Source: Acidithiobacillus thiooxidans ATCC 19377 (GTDB lineage Bacteria > Pseudomonadota > Gammaproteobacteria > Acidithiobacillales > Acidithiobacillaceae). Taken from it: 64,000 bases of DNA. A model generated the notes under the pieces. That model did not search any database. It saw only the letters and a program-made list of their open reading frames with translations, and was not told the DNA's origin. The DNA lies in contig NZ_CP045571.1 in NCBI RefSeq assembly GCF_009662475.1, forward strand, positions 1,610,501-1,674,500, written 5' to 3'. Below are positions 60,749-64,000 of this stretch, one piece after another (within the stretch, counting starts at the first letter, position 1; every line of letters starts with the position of its first letter). The translations under genes and the position numbers were made by a program.

Positions 60749-63103
60749 ATGACCGACATGGAAAAACTCTGGTCAGAACGCATCTCGGAAAAATTCGCCG
60801 CACAATGGGATCGGTGGACAGGTCATCGTCGCTTCCCATGGGGTGCCCCTGACGCCCACGCGGCAGACGCGGGGCAGGCTTCTACCCCGCCGGGTCGAAA
60901 AGCACCCAAACCCGCCAAAGCCTCCCCCATCCCCGAAGACTGGAAACAACAGGTACTCACCGATGTGCCCGTTTATCCCCCTTTCCGGCAGGGGCTGCCC
61001 CTGCTGCCTGTGACCGATATTATCCAGTCACAGGCACGGCTCATTCGGGAAGTGTATGCTGCCGTAGGGGTTACTCCGGAATTCTGGAAACGGATTTATC
61101 TGCCTGCCATTCACAACTATGCCCACTATGTCCATTTATTGCCGGCCAGTGAAGGCAATCACCATCGCGGTGCAGGCGGGCTTTTTCGTCATGGGTTAGA
61201 GGCCTGCCTGTATGCCGTGCGGCTCACCGATGGTCAGGACAGCCTTGAAAAATCCGCCCATCTGCTGCACCCCACGGAACGGCGTCGGCACGAAGACGCC
61301 CTGCGCCTGGCCACATTTTGCGCCGCCCTGTTTCATGATATTGGCAAGCCCATGGTCGATATGCAGGTGTACGACCAGCAACAGGGCCACATCTGGAACC
61401 CGGCCCTATATCCTTCCCTCTATCGGTGGGGGCAAGAGACCCATGTGCAGTTCTACAACCTGCGCTGGCGTTCGGGGCGTATGGACCGCCATAAAAATCT
61501 GGGGATGGCCACTGCTCCGCATCTCATGACCCGGGACATTCTCGCGTTCTTGACGGATGTGGACGCCTATTGGGTGGAAACGGTTTTACGCGCCATTTCC
61601 GGTGATGAAATGGGTATCAACAAAGTCCGCGACTTTGCCACCTATGGCGATCGTGAATCCGTCCGTTATGACCTCAAAAATCAGGGCGGTGAAGGAAATG
61701 ATATCGGGATTCCGGTGGAACGCTATCTGCTGGATGCCATGCGTACCCTGGTGCGGGAACAGATATGGAAAGTCAATGAAAGTGGCGCCGTACTGTGGAC
61801 GACGCGTATCCCCAAAGAAGAGGTAGAACGGGAAATTGCCGCTGAAACACCGGTTATCGCACTGGTCTGGCCGAAAGCCGCTACCGATGTGGCCGGCTGG
61901 CTCCATCAACAGGGTACGCCCGGGATACCCAAGGATCCGCAAGTCATCGCGGATATGCTGCTCGACCGGGAGTTGGCCGTACCCAGTCGGGATGAAAGCG
62001 ACGGTCAGCAGCGGATTCCTTTCTGGTTTCTTTCTCCGGAAAACCAGGATGGCACAGGAAACCGGGAAACACTCGGGCAACGCGTCCTGGTACTGCGCCA
62101 TCCCGAATACCTGCTCGATATTGTCCCCCCCCTTTCTGCACGCAGTCTGTACAGCGTCCGCAAGGCCGATGCCCCGGCAGCCACATCCGTCTCTCCCGCA
62201 TCTCCTGCCCCTTCTGCATCTTCTGCAACTGTCACACCCGCCGCCAGACCCGCAGAAAAAAATACGACCGCACGGTCATCAGCCTCTGTGACCCCGACCG
62301 CTTCTCAGCCTGTGCCCGCTTCGCCACAACCACAACGGAAAACGGCCAGTCACCCCGTAGCACCGCCTCCCGTGGCAGAACCCCAGACGACAGCGAAGAC
62401 GTCCACCCCACACACGCAAGCCGCAACCGCCTCTCCAGAAGCGGGCCGCCAAGCGGACAAGGCCGTACAGGATGTACACACCGCCGACCGCACGGCACCC
62501 CCCTCTGCACGGGATGACCGTCAAATCAGTCTGGGCTTACGCATACTGCGTACCATCATTCGGGAAATTCTGATACAGCGCCGGGATGCCGCGATCCTTA
62601 TTCCCGGCGGAGAGGAAGCCGCCTATCTCCAGTTTCCAGAGGCATTTCGGGATATGGGTATGAAACCCATTGAAATGCTCGGCATCCTGAACGATGAACA
62701 CCTGTTGATACCCTCACCTGACAGCCCGGAAAAACTCACGCAAAAAAAGACCCTGCCCGGCCAAAGCAAGGAACGGACAGTGGTAGTGCTCTCTCCCACG
62801 GCCCTGAAAAAATTGCCTTGCCTGAAAATGCCGTTGAGTCTTTTCCCGAAAGAACAGCGCAGGACCTACCATCGCTACCTGATCGAACAGGCCCGGGACT
62901 ATTCAGCCGCCCAGTTTTCCGCCAACAAGGACACCCAAAAAGGCTACTGGTTTATCCCCCTGGAATGGGTCGTGGAAACCCTGTCCAGACAATTCCCGGA
63001 TGATCCCTGTCCAGAGCGGTTTTTGCGGGAATGCACCATTGGACCGGGCGGCTCTGAGGGCGGCGGTCTGTTGTTGCGGCTGGATAGCGACTTACCCAGC
63101 TAA
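60749..63103 (+). CDS. traI: MobH-family relaxase TraI
   Basis: 784 aa. The HD-type relaxase core is clear: HHRGAGGLFRHGLEACLYAV (about 138-157), LFHDIGKPMVD (about 195-205) and YLPAIHNYAHYVHLLP. A long Ala/Pro/Thr-rich linker (about 470-590) leads to a C-terminal domain (TraI_2_C; DMGMKPIEMLGIL, LPCLKMPLSLFPKEQRR). MobH relaxases nick oriT to start conjugation. Upstream 190 bp separate it from parM. Confidence 0.9.
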   Translation: MTDMEKLWSERISEKFAAQWDRWTGHRRFPWGAPDAHAADAGQASTPPGRKAPKPAKASPIPEDWKQQVLTDVPVYPPFRQGLPLLPVTDIIQSQARLIREVYAAVGVTPEFWKRIYLPAIHNYAHYVHLLPASEGNHHRGAGGLFRHGLEACLYAVRLTDGQDSLEKSAHLLHPTERRRHEDALRLATFCAALFHDIGKPMVDMQVYDQQQGHIWNPALYPSLYRWGQETHVQFYNLRWRSGRMDRHKNLGMATAPHLMTRDILAFLTDVDAYWVETVLRAISGDEMGINKVRDFATYGDRESVRYDLKNQGGEGNDIGIPVERYLLDAMRTLVREQIWKVNESGAVLWTTRIPKEEVEREIAAETPVIALVWPKAATDVAGWLHQQGTPGIPKDPQVIADMLLDRELAVPSRDESDGQQRIPFWFLSPENQDGTGNRETLGQRVLVLRHPEYLLDIVPPLSARSLYSVRKADAPAATSVSPASPAPSASSATVTPAARPAEKNTTARSSASVTPTASQPVPASPQPQRKTASHPVAPPPVAEPQTTAKTSTPHTQAATASPEAGRQADKAVQDVHTADRTAPPSARDDRQISLGLRILRTIIREILIQRRDAAILIPGGEEAAYLQFPEAFRDMGMKPIEMLGILNDEHLLIPSPDSPEKLTQKKTLPGQSKERTVVVLSPTALKKLPCLKMPLSLFPKEQRRTYHRYLIEQARDYSAAQFSANKDTQKGYWFIPLEWVVETLSRQFPDDPCPERFLRECTIGPGGSEGGGLLLRLDSDLPS

Positions 63104-63117
63104 AAGGAGATTCTGTC

Positions 63118-64000
63118 ATGGCCCTACTGCAGCGCAAAACCCAATATCAATCCAAGGTCGCTCCTTACGAAATCCCTTTCCGTCCGGCCTATGAACTGCA
63201 TGCGTCGGCGGCCTGGGCGGCGGCCGGCCTGAGTGGTCTATCCCTGGGTTTGCTGACAGGGATTCCTTTATCGCCCCTATTCATCAGCGCGGGCGTTGCC
63301 GGTTATTTCTCCTGGAATCGCTATAAAATCGGTCAGGTCTATCGTCAAAAACTGCTCAATATCCGGCAAAACGGCGGTCTCTGGTTCATGGACCGTGAAA
63401 GCGCCAATACGGTCTATCAGTACGCCCGCGAGCATCAAGCGGTCTGGTACGGGCGCGGTTTTCGCTGGAATAAAAAAGCCGCCGAAAGCATGTATTACTT
63501 ATTGGGACCCGGCGCCCCGCTGATTGAACCGCTCAAAGCCTATGAGACCGACGATCAAGGCGAATTTCTGGGGAAAGCCTGGATACACGCGCTGGGTCAG
63601 GAAAGAGACATCTTTCTGCCTCTGGATGCCTTGAAAGGTCAAACCCTGATTCTCGGTACCACGCGCGCCGGCAAAACCCGTCTTTACGATCTGCTCATCA
63701 GTCAGGCCATCGAACGGGATGAGCCCGTCATTATCATCGATCCCAAAGGAGACAAAGAACTCAAGGAAAACGCGCAAAAAGCCTGTGAACGCATTGGCGC
63801 GCCAGAACGTTTTGCCTATTTCCATCCCGCCCATCCAGAAGACTCTTGTGCCATAGATGTGATGGGGTCCTGGAATCGGGCTACGGGTCTCGCCTCTCGC
63901 ATTGCGGCGTTAATCTCTGCCGGAGGGGACTCCAATTCTGACCCTTTTATCAGCTTCGGTTGGCGCGTCATAAACAACTTCGTTCATGGCCTGCTCATCC
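63118..64000 (+). CDS. traD: Type IV coupling protein TraD (3' end outside window)
   Basis: First 294 residues. Two N-terminal membrane segments (about 30-64), then the ATPase with Walker A LGTTRAGKT (about 179-187) and VIIIDPKGDKEL. The protein brings relaxosome DNA to the secretion channel. AAAGGAG precedes the ATG; 14 bp after traI, the usual traI-traD order of SXT-like ICEs. Confidence 0.9.
   Translation, partial: MALLQRKTQYQSKVAPYEIPFRPAYELHASAAWAAAGLSGLSLGLLTGIPLSPLFISAGVAGYFSWNRYKIGQVYRQKLLNIRQNGGLWFMDRESANTVYQYAREHQAVWYGRGFRWNKKAAESMYYLLGPGAPLIEPLKAYETDDQGEFLGKAWIHALGQERDIFLPLDALKGQTLILGTTRAGKTRLYDLLISQAIERDEPVIIIDPKGDKELKENAQKACERIGAPERFAYFHPAHPEDSCAIDVMGSWNRATGLASRIAALISAGGDSNSDPFISFGWRVINNFVHGLLI

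Noticed and set aside
1-64000. tRNA or rRNA genes
   Set aside because: No cloverleaf or conserved rRNA sequence was seen by eye; a covariance search would be decisive.

Overview
The window reads as a gammaproteobacterial or acidithiobacillian chromosome segment. The closest fit I can name from gene content alone is Acidithiobacillus: a cytoplasmic group 2-type uptake [NiFe] hydrogenase operon sits beside an integrative conjugative element (ICE) with a MobH relaxase. No rRNA, tRNA or CRISPR array was recognised, so the genus is an inference.

Region 1 (1-3.3 kb) holds a Tn554-like recombinase trio: two tyrosine recombinases and a small coiled-coil partner. The first gene is cut by the window edge.

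Region 2 (3.5-21.3 kb) is a hydrogenase island. A sigma-54-dependent response regulator (hupR-like, minus strand) faces a perfect -24/-12 sigma-54 promoter. Behind that promoter lies one long plus-strand operon: hupS, hupL, two tandem four-cysteine small proteins, a maturation protease, a TPR protein, two tiny membrane proteins, a NifU-Rieske fusion, an NHL-repeat protein, hypF, hypC, a SIS-domain isomerase, hypD, hypE, hypA, hypB and an APC-type permease. An internal sigma-70-like promoter with two dyads precedes the TPR gene.

Region 3 (21.6-64 kb, continuing beyond the window) is the ICE. Its left part (21.6-30.3 kb, minus strand) carries small unknown genes, an antirepressor broken by one stop codon, membrane proteins, and a replication-like pair (DUF6475 and DUF1376). 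The DUF1376 gene contains an iteron-like array around an AT-rich pyrimidine tract, like an origin embedded in a replication gene. The middle part (30.7-57 kb) is cargo and defence: a TnpB element, Panacea, MazF/Phd and RES/Xre toxin-antitoxin pairs, a BcgI-like type IIB restriction-modification pair, a degenerate ImmA/IrrE-like pair, two ISAs1 elements whose transposase is fused to a DruA-type domain, an ISAzo13 element, and several decayed antitoxins. The right part (57.3-64 kb) is the core: IHF-like protein, ParM/ParR-like partition pair, MobH relaxase TraI, and coupling protein TraD (cut by the window edge).

The most unusual signal is a 17-bp palindrome, GGGATCAAATTGATCCC or its complement, present eleven times in the gaps between ICE genes from 22.7 to 59.2 kb and not seen in the hydrogenase island. 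A second palindrome family occurs three times around 35-37 kb.
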